From NCBI GenBank assembly GCA_036245525.1, contig BTPG01000007.1, forward strand, positions 120,032,132 to 120,096,131: DNA of 64,000 nt, given 5' to 3'. The notes below the pieces were generated by a model. That model was not told where the DNA came from. It ran no database searches and worked only from the letters and a program-made list of their open reading frames with translations. Of this stretch, positions 1 to 12,100 are shown in pieces. The position numbers and the translations under genes are program-made. The DNA is from Semisulcospira habei. Lineage: Eukaryota; Mollusca; Gastropoda; Semisulcospiridae. Within the stretch, counting starts at the first letter, position 1. Each line of letters begins with the position of its first letter.

Positions 1-1787
1 TAGAATCTTGTATTGGATGCGTTGGGGGATGGGGAGCCAGTGAAGGAGCTTGAGCAAGGGAGTGATGTGGTCGGATTTTTTCTTTCTGAGGACGAGGCGG
101 GGCAGCATTGTTCTGGACGCGCTGGAGAGTGAAAGTGGTGGAGAGGAAGGCCGGAAAGGAGAGAGTTGCAGTAGTCGATGCGAGATAAGATGAGAGAGAC
201 AGCGAGTTTGGTGGCAGCTTCGGTAGTGAGGTATTTTCTGATCTGACTAATGTGGCGGAGGTGGAAATAACATGCCTGGGCCGTGGCGGAGTTGAAGCTG
301 GTCATGGAAAGAGAGGAATCAAGGATAACGCCAAGGTTCTTGACCGAGTCAGAGAGGGAGATGGGGGTGTTGTCGAGTTGAAGGTGGAGAGAGGGAGGGA
401 GCTGGGAAAGTTTCTGGCGAGTGCCTACCAGCATGGCTTCCGTTTTGTCGTCGTTCAGTTTGAGCTTGTTTGCTGTCATCCAGTTTTTCACGTCTTCATA
501 GCAGTCAGCCGTGCGAGTCAGTAGTGTCTGAGTGTTGTCGAGTTTGTCTTTGTCTAGTAGTTGTGAGTCGTCAGCGTAGAGGTGGTGGTGTGTGTGGTGA
601 GACTGGATGGTGTTGGACAGGGGAGAGTGTGAAAAGGACCGGGCCCAGGACGGACCCCTGTGGAACGCCGCAGGAGAGCCTGACTGGGTTGGAGGAGACG
701 CCGTCGATGGTGACGGACTGCTTGCTGTCTGTCGGAGAGGTAGGAGAGAAACCAGGAGTGGGCAGAGTCAGTGATGCCAAAGGAGTGGTGAAGGCGGTGG
801 AGGAGGATAGAGTGGTCTATGGTGTCGAAGGCGGCAGAGAGATCGAGTAGCGTAAGAAGGGAGATGTTGCCAAAGTCAGTGGAGAGAAGCAGGTCGTTTA
901 GGATATGTAGAAGGGCTGTTTCAGTGCTGTGATGTTTGCGATAGGCAGGCTGGAAGGGACTGAGGAGGTTGTTGTCGGCGAGGTGGAGGTTGAGTTGGTT
1001 GAGGACAACCTTCTCAAGAAGCTTGGACAGGAAAGAGAGATTGGAGACTGGGCGGTAGTTCTTGAGTTCGTTTGGGTCGAGGTTGTGTTTTTTTAAAAGA
1101 GGACGGACGATGGCGGACTTGAAGATATCGGGGACGGAGCCATTCTCTAGAGATGTGTTGATGATGTCGGTAATGAAGGGCAAAAGTTTTGTGAGGCAGT
1201 CCCGGTAGAGAGAAGCTGGGAGGGGGTCTAGTTCGCAGGTTTTGAAAGGCATGGACTTTATGGTCTTGAGGACTTCATCCTGAGAGACGGGGCGGAAGGA
1301 CGAGAGGGGAGTGCCGGAAAAGGGGGGGTCAGGAAGGCAAAGCGGAGAAGGCAGAGTGTCGAGTGTGTTGTGCAGAGTTTGGATTTTGTCGGAGAAATAG
1401 GAGGGGAAAGCGGACGGAAGTTCTTCTTTGCTGTGTGTGTTGGGAAGAGGAGAGTCTTTAGAAGTGCCTAGGAGTGTGTTCATGGTGGCGTAGAGGGTTT
1501 TGCAAGAAGTGGATTCCAGGATTTTGTTTTGAAGGTGTTTACGTTTGGAGTCGGAGATCATTCTGCAGACTTTGGATCTAGTGGTTTGGAAGATCTCTTT
1601 GTGAACGGTGAGGTCAGATGAACGCCAGCGGCGTTTCGCTTGTCAACGCTTGCGCTTGGCCTCAGCTATGTCGTCAGTGAGCCAGGGGGAGGGGAGTCGG
1701 TTGGGTATGGAGCAGGTGGTGACAGGGGCATGGGTGTCTAGAAGTTTTCGAAGGGAGGAATCGAAGTGGGATGCAAGATCGGGAGGA

Positions 1788-1807
1788 GGGGGGGGGGGGG
1801 GGGGGGG
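1788..1807. repeat. Poly-G run (20 bases) at the endonuclease/RT linker
   Basis: An uninterrupted run of 20 G on the plus strand is poly-C, a poly-proline linker, in the LINE's coding sense. The reading frame changes across it. Confidence 0.9.
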
Positions 1808-2589
1808 CGGGGTCCAAGAGAAGGTCGACAGCTTCGTCGAAGAAGTTCTCTCGGTTGACAGATTTTAGTTTGCGACGTGAGACAAAGAGCTTGGGTTTTT
1901 TCAGGGGAGGTAGGTTGAGGGCGACGAGAATAGCAAGGTGGTCGGAGGGAAGCACAGAAGAGGTGTCGGAGTCGAGGAAGAGTTGATCGGAGGTGCGGGT
2001 GATGATCCAGTCGAGGGTGTGGCCGAGTCGGTGGGTGGGTTTAGTGATGTGTTGTGTAAGATTGTGGTTTGAAAGTGACGTGCAAAGGCGTTTTGTGTCA
2101 GGGTGGTCGGGTTTGTCGAAGTGAAAGTTAAAGTCGCCAAGAAGGATGTGTTTTCCGGGTCGTGTGCTGTAATGGTCGAGGAGGAGGTCAAACTCGGTGA
2201 GGAACATGGAGTTTGTGAGTTTGTTTTGAGAGCTTGGAAGGGGGCGATAGATACATGAGAAGATGAGGGACTGGCCAGGGAGTGTTGCTACGGCCTCGAC
2301 AGATTCAAAGGAGGGATGAGCAAAAGGGAGAGACTGAGAGAAGGAGAGGTGAGCAGAAAGACAGTCCCTGTAGATGATGGCAATGCCACCCCCTCTGGAA
2401 GCACGCGGGAAGGAGGCCAGGTGGTAGCCACTCGGAGTGACGCTGGCGATGATGGGTTCGTCACCAGCTGAGCGGAGCCACGTTTCGGTGATCACGACAA
2501 CATCTAGGTCATTGTCTAGAATGAAATCTGAAATCACGTCGGCTTTGCCATCTTTGCAGACAGACTGTGCATTGAACAGGCACAGTTTT

Positions 2590-2990
2590 AGTTTGGATGA
2601 GCCAGAAGAGGAAGAGAGAGAAGAAACGGACGAAGAAGAGGATGAAGGAAGAGGAGGGTGGGGTGAGGGGAAAGAGGATGGAGGGGGGAAGGAGGGGAGA
2701 GGGGGGAGGAGGAAAAGACGGGGAAGGAGAACCGGGCAAGAAAGAGGATGCAAGAGAAGGGGAGAGGGGAGGAGGAAGAAGGGGAGTAGGAAAAGTAGAG
2801 GGAGGGGGAGGGCAAAGAGGAGAAAGGGGGAGAGGGGACGAGGAGGAAAAAGGCAAGGGAGGAGGGTGGGGGAGGGGGCGGCCGAGGAGAGCAGTGAGCG
2901 GTAGATGAGCAAGAGAGGAAAAGAAATGGGAGAAGAAGGAAGGGAGGTGGAGAAATCGAGGCTGGGGGAGGCGGAAGGGGTGGAAGGGCA
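2590..2990. repeat. Purine-rich (GA/GGA) low-complexity tract
   Basis: About 400 bases are almost purely A/G on the plus strand. On the minus strand the same DNA is the proline/serine/leucine-coding linker of the LINE N-terminus. Several long frames open here on both strands because the composition lacks stops; they are not separate genes. Strand-asymmetric polypurine tracts of this length can form triplex DNA. Confidence 0.75.
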
Positions 2991-3950
2991 TAGGAAAAGG
3001 GGAAGAAGTGTGTGTTTGTGGTGGTGAGTCCCGCCTTTTGCTAATTCCGCCCCTGTGGCCTCTCTTTCGCGATCGGATGCCGCGTAAGGCATCTGCAACA
3101 CTGTCAGCAGCACGGGCCGCACAGTAGGTGGCGTGGCGACGTAGAGATAGCAGTTGTTGGCGTGTGTATTTGATGAGCATGATTGTTTGTGAGGACAAGA
3201 AAGAGGAAGACGAGAAGAGGGTTCAGTAGGGTGTGTGTGTGTGAGTAAGTGTGTGTGTGTGCCAGTGTGTGTGTGTGAGCGGTGTGGTAGGGGAGCGACC
3301 TGATTTCCGGTCGGTCAGTGGCGAGATCGGGCAATGGCGCCGAAAGTGGGGAGCGTGAGATGTCGACGGGAGAGCACACGTAAACCTATAGAACGGTAGG
3401 AACACGAACGAGTTTACAACAACCAAGCGGCAGATGCAACCACGGGTGGCAAACGGACTCACACAGTAAACACTTCACACACTAGCACGCAGCACATGAA
3501 TAACAGGGCGGCAGAGAGGCCCGGCGAACCCACGCTGCAGAAGAAGCAAAATGGCAACGTAAACAAAATTCAAATGACAGACACAATTCGATACGATACC
3601 ACTCAACAGCAACCAGATCCGACGAAACACAAGCATAATCCTCGTCAGCGCACTCTTATACGATACTCAGCAGACTTTCAGCACACGAAACAGTACATCC
3701 AACAAAAAAAACACAAACACCGGGAGCGAAACACACGTGGTAGGTCGCACAAACAAGATGGCACCTCCACTCTCAGTACCACAGCATGGTGGCAGACTTA
3801 GCCGGTTAGTTGTTTAAGCTTTAGGCCATTGAATTTGGACCATTGGATTAGGATGCACTAAAACACAGGTGCAAAAATACACATATGAATAACTAACAAA
3901 AGAAACAAAATAATCACATCACCCTTCCCGCAACTTTAATTGCCGTCTTT

Positions 3951-4862
3951 TGTTACGTGGTAGAATCGTGGTCGTAGTATGATAACTACACCAAACACAC
4001 ACACGTAGAGTTCTTTAAAAAAAACAACTCTTTCAGCTGCAATCCGTCACACGTGGCTTAAGGATGTAGACAATACTGGAGTAACAGTTCCAACAATATT
4101 TTATTACAGCGATGCGATCTCCACAAAATACGTTCACAAATGCACCAACAATGTCTTCTCTGCAAAATGTCCACACTTTGACACAATGCGCCTCTCATAC
4201 AATGTACATCACCATACACTGCATAACTCCGTCACTGACAATGAAGCACAATACCTTGCGTAGCTCAAAGTCAATGTGCTTACGATACACTGCAATTATA
4301 CAACTGAACAATGTACCAACGCTGTTACATCGCAATTCTACAACTGAACAATGTACACAGGTGCTTCCTAGCACGACTCTTTTATAGTGGTATGTTTTCC
4401 AGAAAAATCGAGCAAATTCGTACAACACAACCAATCAAAACACAGTACGTAACTAAAACTCATAGGTACAATCACACTGGAATATTCTGTAAACGTCTGG
4501 CTGCTATTTCCAACCTCTATGAATAGGAAAATACCTGGCGCGCCATGACGTCACACAAAAGTAGGCCAGACAGGTCACGACCTTGCCCACTCTAACTGGT
4601 AAACACGCGATCAGTGCATTAGTACTGAAAGCTAAGTGACGCGCGCGCAGTAAACAAATGAATATTCGAGCTGCCTCTAGACTTTTCCTGACTCAACTCG
4701 TGCGGCAACAGATAATCAACACCGCACTATTCGTAAACGAAAGTGAAATTCACTGAAAAGGTACGTGATTCGTAATTATGATAGCTCAAATAAAACATCA
4801 GATCGTTTCCTACGATATATGCATGCACGTTCTAACAGAACAACACAACCACAATCGTAACA
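3951..4862 (-). mobile_element. Solo LTR, 912 bp, reverse orientation (copy 1)
   Basis: The element begins TGTTACG and ends CGTAACA and is flanked by the 5-bp duplication tcttt (3946-3950 and 4863-4867). TG...CA ends and a 5-bp duplication are what LTR retrotransposons leave after internal recombination. Read on the minus strand it has a TATA-like box, a transcribed part with repeated wtTGTACATTGTTCAG-like motifs, and an AATAAAATATTG near the 3' end. There is no primer-binding site or coding region. It matches the ends of the 12047-14448 element in opposite orientation. It lies upstream of the first NOC4L exon seen. Confidence 0.85.
4380..4386 (-). promoter_or_regulatory. TATA box of solo LTR copy 1
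   Basis: The minus strand reads ccacTATAAAAgagtcg here, at the U3/R boundary expected by alignment with the TATA box of the second LTR copy (14057-14064). This is inferred from sequence and position. Confidence 0.55.
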
Positions 4863-4867
4863 TCTTT

Positions 4868-6085
4868 TATATTCCCTTCACCTCTCTCCCGCAACAATAC
4901 ATTCAACCTCAACAGAAAACATATTTACACATCACCACATGGCTCACTTCCGAATTCACCCTCCGACACCAAATACTACAAAATATAACAGATGGCATTC
5001 ACTTCTACATTCTATACTTACACTTGCCCCCCAATACACACTAACCAAAATAATAATAATAACAGAACAAGCAAACACAAACAAACCCCCCAAGCAAATG
5101 GCCACTACAGAATTGTTGCGTGTACTTACTGCCATCCGTGAAGACACCCTGGCTAGGACGAAGACAAACAAGGACAAGACAAGCCAGGGGTCAAGTCGTC
5201 GCAGCTCTTCTTCTTTTCTCCTTCTTCGGACTCCGGCTCCGGGACGACGAAAAGCGTATCGCAGGGCCGATACAAAAGAACGACACAGCTGCTTGCGGCC
5301 TTCAGCAAATGGCGAACCACACCTGAAAGACCACCCTAGGAGACTGCTGGAAAAATGACCGACTCGTTTGCAGTTGGAAAAGCAACTGTCTAACAATTTG
5401 GATAACGTTAGGTTAGCAAAAAAACGCTCAGTAAATCTTGTGACGAAAATACACGTGAAACAATAACCACCCGATTGCGCAGACCAGGCGATCTCGTGCG
5501 CCACCCCGTCCCCCAAATTCTCACACGGCAGCAAATACTCGTGTACAGGCCAAATACCCCACCTAAACTACTCGTACGTCCGGTGACTATCTAAATCCTG
5601 TCACCCCTCTAAACTTACTCCCCTACACAAATAGACGAAAAAAACCTGTGTCGTGACATCCTCCTAATCTGTTACATAGCCTTCATAGGACAATAAGCAG
5701 CTTTTTTTTAAAAATCAGCCTCAGGATGTAACAGGTTAATGAAATAAGACACATGGACACAGACAAAACATGGATGATTCTAATTTGTCTGTAAATTAAT
5801 AGGCCGATGACAGTAACGAAATCTGAACCCAACGTTTTACGCTGATGCAGATCGGATACACTCCCCAATCTCAAACATTTGCATAGCAAATCCTTGATGC
5901 ATATCAAACACACTCCTCAATCTTGAAGAACCACGTAATAAACCCATTGCTTTTCACGTTCGGGCCAGTTGATCACACTCATCAATCTCAAGTCACTATG
6001 AAACGAATCCCTGACCTTTGGCATTGATGCAGATCGAATACACTCCTTGAGGTTGTTTTCTGACAACAATTTTTATCATTTTCAG
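4868..6085. other. NOC4L intron, no recognised gene
   Basis: This stretch holds no ORF I can assign. A 192-codon minus-strand frame (4956-5534) has no recognisable domain. From about 5640 the sequence is AT-rich intron leading to the acceptor at 6084-6085. Confidence 0.4.
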
Positions 6086-6174
6086 ACAAGCATGTACCTC
6101 ATCCCAAAGTGTCATCACTGAAGGAGCACAGGAAAAAGCTCACTGCTGTCTGGATGGAGTTCCTTCGATCTGAG
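6086..6174 (+). CDS. NOC4L: NOC4L exon a
   Basis: The acceptor is ttttcag and the donor is GTAACG. It starts with 2 bases completing a codon, then 29 codons (KHVPHPKVSSLKEHRKK, TAVWMEFLRSE), ending in phase 0. Confidence 0.9.
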
Positions 6175-9100
6175 GTAACGAGGACATCTCATGCAGCACT
6201 TAATCCCATTCGCTGCCATCATCTATAAATGTATCTGAAAACATTGCAGATTCACTGCTGGATAGCAGAGTCTGCATGGGGTATGCAGATAAGAATGATG
6301 CCAGCAAGAGGCATATATTGACTTGAGCCCCAGCAGTTGCGGGGTTCATCAGGATCTATGCCCCTTGCTAGAGGATGCCTGACTTACATCTGGGTGCAGC
6401 TTTGCTAAGTAATGTTGAAGTTTGCTGAGTGCAAAGCTTATATGTTTGCAGCTGACACCAAGTCTGTACCGGCGTGTTCTGACCAAACTGGATGAGAAAG
6501 TCATTCCATTCCTGTCTAGTCCCCTGGTGCTCAGCGACTTCCTGACACAGTCCTACAACATTGGTAAGGATGCTCATAGTGGACATGCACACACTTACTT
6601 TCAAACCATAGCGCTTTAACATTTATAAGGACAGGGATGCATTGCATGTGCACACACACAGACACGTGCAAGCATGCAGGATGTTTCCAATGTGAAAAGT
6701 TTATCATTGTAGATAAAAAGCAGAAGTACATAGTTTATGCAAACATGAACACACACACACACACACACACACAGACTTGTTGCCAAGAAACTTGTAGGTA
6801 TAACCTGAGAGTTTTTATTTGCAAGGTTTCACAAATCACACTACAGGGAGAGGGGAATGGGGTAAGCGAAACATTAGGCTGGATAAGATCACTTTGGCAT
6901 TGAAGGTGTCAAGAAGATGTTTGAGACTTTCCTCCCTCAAAGTAGACAAAATCAGGAGTAGGTCCAAATTTGCATGCATACGTTATATCCGGGTTTTTAA
7001 TCCACTGTTTTCATCGAAATGTGCAGGTTTGACGTACTTATGATTTCCGAACAACGTTCATTGTTTGTATGAAAGATAGATTTGGTGTTAGTAATATGCT
7101 AGATATTGTGCTGTTAAATCCCTTGTGCATGCAGCCACCAGTACTGTTTACAGGACCAGTGGAGACATGCACAAGTGTGTTAACCCTTTGGCTGTTGGTA
7201 ACCTGCAGGAATTATCATGGTAAAAACTGCTACTGACAGCTGAAGGATTAATATCTAATGCAGAGTAAATATACAGGGCGCTATGATGATACATGCATGT
7301 AGACAAATTATGGATGTGTATCAAATGCATCATGTGTTCATGTACAGTGTTTATTTTGCCCTTTCAGGTGGTGCAGTGAGCCTTCTGGCACTGAATGGAC
7401 TTTTCATTCTCATCAACAAATACAACCTGTAAGCCAACCTGCTGTTCACCCATTCAGCCCTGACGCACAACAGCAGGAGATGGATCGACCATGATAATTC
7501 AAGGGCAGTGCCAGATTAGCTTGGTGCCAACAGGCGCCAAGCTAATCTGGCACTGCCCTTGAATTATCATGGTCGATCCATCTCCTGCAACTGGTGCATA
7601 GTCATTAGATGACGCCTCCAAAATTTGGGAAATACGCGCGTCAGGCTGAATGAGTTAAGATCTGCATGCATGAGAGTGTGCTGGTCTGTGATTTTGGACC
7701 TTACAGCTAATAAAAAATGTAAGGCCCTTAATCACAGACAAGCACACGTGTCAATTTTCCTTTAAGTGTGAATGGTTGCATGTTTGTTTTTTTTAATTTA
7801 TGTCTTGGTGTTGTTTTTTTTTAATAAAACAAGAACGTAATGTTATAAATATTTGCATGAGAAAGAGAGTGAAAGGGAGATTTCTCTACCACCAGACCCA
7901 CATAGTATTTTTAGATCTTAATACATGTACAGTCAATTTTGCTTGCAGGATGATCACATGTAACAAAATTTTGATTTAAGAACAGGTTTTAGAGGTCCTG
8001 ACAACACTCTTCCTGTGTAAATCACTTTATTTATTATAATCTTCTGACATCACAACAAAACAAATCTGGCTCCCTGTCCTTTTGTTACGTCCGAAGTTTA
8101 CTGTACATATGCACTTTCTGCGATTTTCAGGGACTACCCAGACTTTTACAGGAAGTTGTACTCGCTGTTTGAGCCTCAGGTGTTTCATGTAAAATACCGA
8201 GCTCGCTTTTTTCATCTTGCAAACCTTTTTCTCTCATCCACGTAAGTAATCTTTTTTCACATGTTCCAACACACTCATGTACATTTGTCACCCTTGTTTA
8301 TAATATTTTGCTGTTGAAATTATTCATTTAACCCATATCATCCTGAGGCTAAAAGCTTCAAATTTGTACACTGCTATATGCAAGCTACATTATAGTACTT
8401 ACAGATAAGGATATAGATCAATGACTATAGTGCCAGAATAGCTTGGCAGAATATTTTGGCACTACCCTTGAACTATTTTAGTCAAACATATTTCACGCAC
8501 TGGTGTATTCTGAATGATAAGGGTTAATGTTATATTTTTATGTAAATTCTCCTGTATTTATTTATTGTTGTCAAAGCAAAACTATGTTTTGGGCCAGTGC
8601 TCATCTGTCTGTCCACCATTGTCTGTGGTAAACTTTAACGTTGGCATTTTCTCGGAGACTATTCAAGCCACAGTCATCAAACTTGGCCCAAGGATACCCA
8701 AACTTGGTACAAAGATACCTGATGGTCAGACCTTTCTATGCATACTAATTTGGTTGATCCCTCAGAAAGGTCAAGGGTCACAAGTGCTCAGGAAATGGAT
8801 CCAAAATAGCCGTATTTTGACAAAAGATGTTTTTTCTCAAATACTATTCACAACTTCAAACCCAAATTTGCATCAGAGATACCTAATGGGAAGACCTTTC
8901 TATGCATACCAATTTGGTTGATCCTTCAGAAAGGTCAAAGGTCACAAAAGCTCAGAAAATAGGTCAAAAATAGCCATATTTTGACAAAAAAAATGTTTTT
9001 TCTCAAATACTATTCACAACTTAAAACCCAAATTTGTTACAGAAATACCAGATGGTAAGACCTATTTATGCATACTAATTTGGATGACCCCTGGGAAAGG

Positions 9101-12100
9101 TCAGGGGGTCACAAGAAGCTGACAAATGTGTGTAAAATGACAGTTTTTATAAAATGGTAGGTATTATCAACGTTTTTGCCAATTTTTCAATGAAATTTAG
9201 CACAAAGGTAGCTGATGATAAGAACTTCCTATGCATACTAATTTAGTCGACTCATCGCAAAGGTCAAGGGTCACGGGGGGTTGACGTGTGAAAAATGCTT
9301 GCATGTTGAGAAAACATGGATTTTGCTGGTGCAGAAGCCAACCCTTTAATTATTGTCACAAAGGTCACACATATGTAAATAGGTCATACACATGAACCAT
9401 AATGGCTTTGCCTTTCTTGTTACTGTTAAGACATCAAACTCTTACCTTCATTGAAATTACAGTTTGGTGTAATGCTTTTTTTTTTTGTTGTGGACAACTC
9501 TTTATGCAATTTTTATCGTTTGGCTCAATGTTTGCTTTTGACCCCCATGTGCTTGTAGCCACCAATACTGTAAAGTGTATGGGGAGGGGGATGCTGCATT
9601 CACAAAGGGGTTAACTCATTCATGGCCAACCACATCTGGATGCATGGCATATGCCGCATATCCAGATGCGGCTGGCCGCGAACGAGTTAATGTCGCAAGA
9701 GTGATTAGTAGCATTTTTTAATCTCTGTTCCACAAGGCATCTTCCAAGCTACCTCGTTGCCTCATTCATGAAGAGAATATCTCGCCTGTCTTTAACGGCG
9801 CCACCTGCAGGAGCACGGCTATGTGTGGTCTTCGTTCTAAACCTTATAGTGCGCCACCCGAACTGTTCAGTGCTCATTCACCGCCCGGATGGTGGGACAA
9901 TCGGCCAAGACCCATTCATTGAGGATGAGCCGGACCCTGCCAAAACACGAGCCATGGACAGCAGTCTTTGGGAGATCAAGGTAGTGTTTGATTTTTCTGG
10001 ACGTAATTTATTGGGGCGTGTCACGTTTTCTGCTGCCGAGCCATCATTTTATTGAACAACACTTTAACAAAAGTAGCTAAAGACATAACACAAACGTTTG
10101 TGAAATGATATGATTATGCTGTAACTTTTGTAATAATTGTTATGGATTTGTACTTCATGGCTCTGTAAACAAAGGCAGATATGATGTATGTTAAAAAAAA
10201 AAAAAAAGGATAGCTTTGGTTTTTTAACCCTTTGCCTGTCGATAGTGGTTTTTGTTATCATTCCAGCAGGAATCATCGCAACAAAACCTGCTACTGACAC
10301 AGCCAAAGAGTTAAACTTGTTCTATGCTCAAAATCCAATCAGTGCATGGATGCTGTCACTAAAATCTGTATGTGGATTTTTGTTTGTAGACTTTGGTCGT
10401 GCAGAATTTTTATTTACAGTAAACTCTGGCTATAACAAATCGCCAGGGGGCCCAGTTTTTCATGTTGTTATATCCGATGTTTGTTATAACCCTTATCATT
10501 CGGAATACACCAGTGTGTGAAACAAGTGTGACTAAAACAGTTCAAGGGTGGTGCCAGAATAGCTTGGCGCCTCTAGGCGCCAAGCTATTCTGGGGCCACC
10601 CTTGAACTAAAGCCATTGGTCTCTATCCTATCTGTAAGTACTATAATGTAGCTTGCATATGGCAGTGTACAAATTTGAAGCTTTTAGCCTCAGTATGATA
10701 TGGGTTAATTAAGCGAAGTAATTTATGTTGAAAAACTGCTGTTGAGATCTTTGAAAAGATGTTGCTGTATCCGGCTTGTGTTATATCCGACCTTGTTGTA
10801 AACGGAGTAGACTGTATTATGATTTAGCTGTTCTTGTAACACAGCCTGTAGTATTATCTTTTCTCTGAATTGGGATTTTTTTTTTACCTATCTCATCTTT
10901 ATTACTATTGTGCATGTCAATAGTGGGTTTAGTCGAGATGATTCCTACAGAAATCATCAAGACTAAAACCGCTACCAACAAACAAAGGGTTAAGATATGT
11001 GTTTCTGGACATTTAACCCTTATCATTCGGAATACACCAGTGTGTAAAATAAGTTTGACTAAAATAGTTCAAGGGTGGTGCCAGAATAGCTTGGCCACCT
11101 CTAGGCGCCAAGCTGTTCTGGCACCACCCTTGAACTAAAGCCATTGGTCTATATCCTTATCTGTAAGTACATGTACTATAAATGTAGCTTGCATATGGCA
11201 GTGTACAAATTTGAAGCTTTTAGCCCCAGTATGATATGGGTTAATTTTTGCCATATGTCTGTTGACAGACCCTCCAGAATCACTTCAGCCCTGGTGTAGC
11301 ATCAGAAGCTCAGAAGGTCAACCATCTTCCAACACAGGAACAAGATCTGTCAGACTATCTCGAAGCCAACACTGAACAGGTGCGTTTTCATTTTTACCGT
11401 ATTTCTGATTGTTAGCTCTCATGTGCATAGAGCCACTGGTACTGTTGGTACATCATCGACAAAATCAAAGAAAAAGGGACTGGCACCTTTTCCTACCTAT
11501 GTAAAATGGGGGAAAAAAAGAAAAGGAGAAAGAAACACACTTAGAAAGGACATTTATAACACAGATTATTGCTTTTCGGGGTTTGAACCCTTTTTTAAAA
11601 AAAAAATATGCAGATCAATAGAAATACAGTCAGCGGCTTATCTCTTTGAGGCAAGTGATGATGCATATATTTTCGTCTGTGTCTATTTTGAAACAGGGTT
11701 TTAACCCCCCAAAATGTATTAAACTGTGTTGTATTTGTCCTTTGCAAACATGTTTCTTGTTTTGTCAGGTATTTCTTAACAAAAATAATAATTTCAAATA
11801 TACAGCATGTGAATTTGCAGAAGCCACGATTTGAAAATGCCAAGCCCTTACTTGCCTCCATGTATTTTTACAATAGATGTTTTCCTGATATTAGGAGTAG
11901 GTACAAATTGCAGGTGTATCGACAAAAATAGTGGATTAACCCTTATCATTTGGAATACACCAGTGTGTGAAATAAGTTTGACTAAAATAGTTTGAGGGTA
12001 GTGCCAGAATAGCTCGGCGCCTAGAGGCGCCAGGCTATTCTGGCACTATTACGATTGTGGTTGTGTTGTCCTGTGAGAGCATGCATGTGTTAATCATAGG

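Larger units (their letters stand above)
1..3180 (-). pseudogene. Broken LINE polyprotein: N-terminus, proline-rich linker, endonuclease, reverse transcriptase
   Basis: The likely start is the Met at 3180 (MLIKYTRQQLLSLRR). A low-complexity Pro/Ser/Leu stretch follows, then the endonuclease at about 2600-1860 (LCLFNAQSV, VVVITETWL, GGGIAIIYRD, LLGDFNFHF, LDWIIT, SDHLAI). The frame is lost at a 20-base G run (1788-1807; poly-C on the coding strand). The next segment, reading as a LDTHAPVTT-like linker, is in another frame and hits a TGA near 1639. RT follows at about 1560-540 (NYRPVSNLSFLSKLLEKV, LDLSAAFDTIDH, CGVPQGSVLGPVLF, YADDSQLL), with another frameshift near 690-640 and one near 100. 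With this many breaks it cannot make a full protein. Confidence 0.8.
1..3800 (-). mobile_element. L2/CR1-like non-LTR retrotransposon (LINE), 3' end cut by window edge
   Basis: Read on the minus strand this is an apurinic endonuclease followed by a reverse transcriptase, then a C-terminal segment reading SRIDYCNSLLSGLP and LLKLLHWLPIPQRIQYKI near position 1. Those two motifs are typical of the L2/CR1/Rex group. The upstream limit near 3800 is an estimate: from about 3800 to 3200 lies a possible 5' UTR with GT-rich stretches. Frame changes and a stop show the copy is dead. It lies upstream of the first NOC4L exon seen, so probably in a NOC4L intron. The superfamily call is firm; the exact clade is not. 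Confidence 0.85.

Noticed and set aside
2437..2908. Long plus-strand Glu/Arg/Gly-rich frames
   Set aside because: They are antisense of the polypyrimidine linker of the LINE; purine-only DNA lacks stop codons.
4956..5534. 192-codon minus-strand frame with hydrophobic C-terminus
   Set aside because: No recognisable domain, no splice or promoter support; it lies in intronic repeat-rich DNA.
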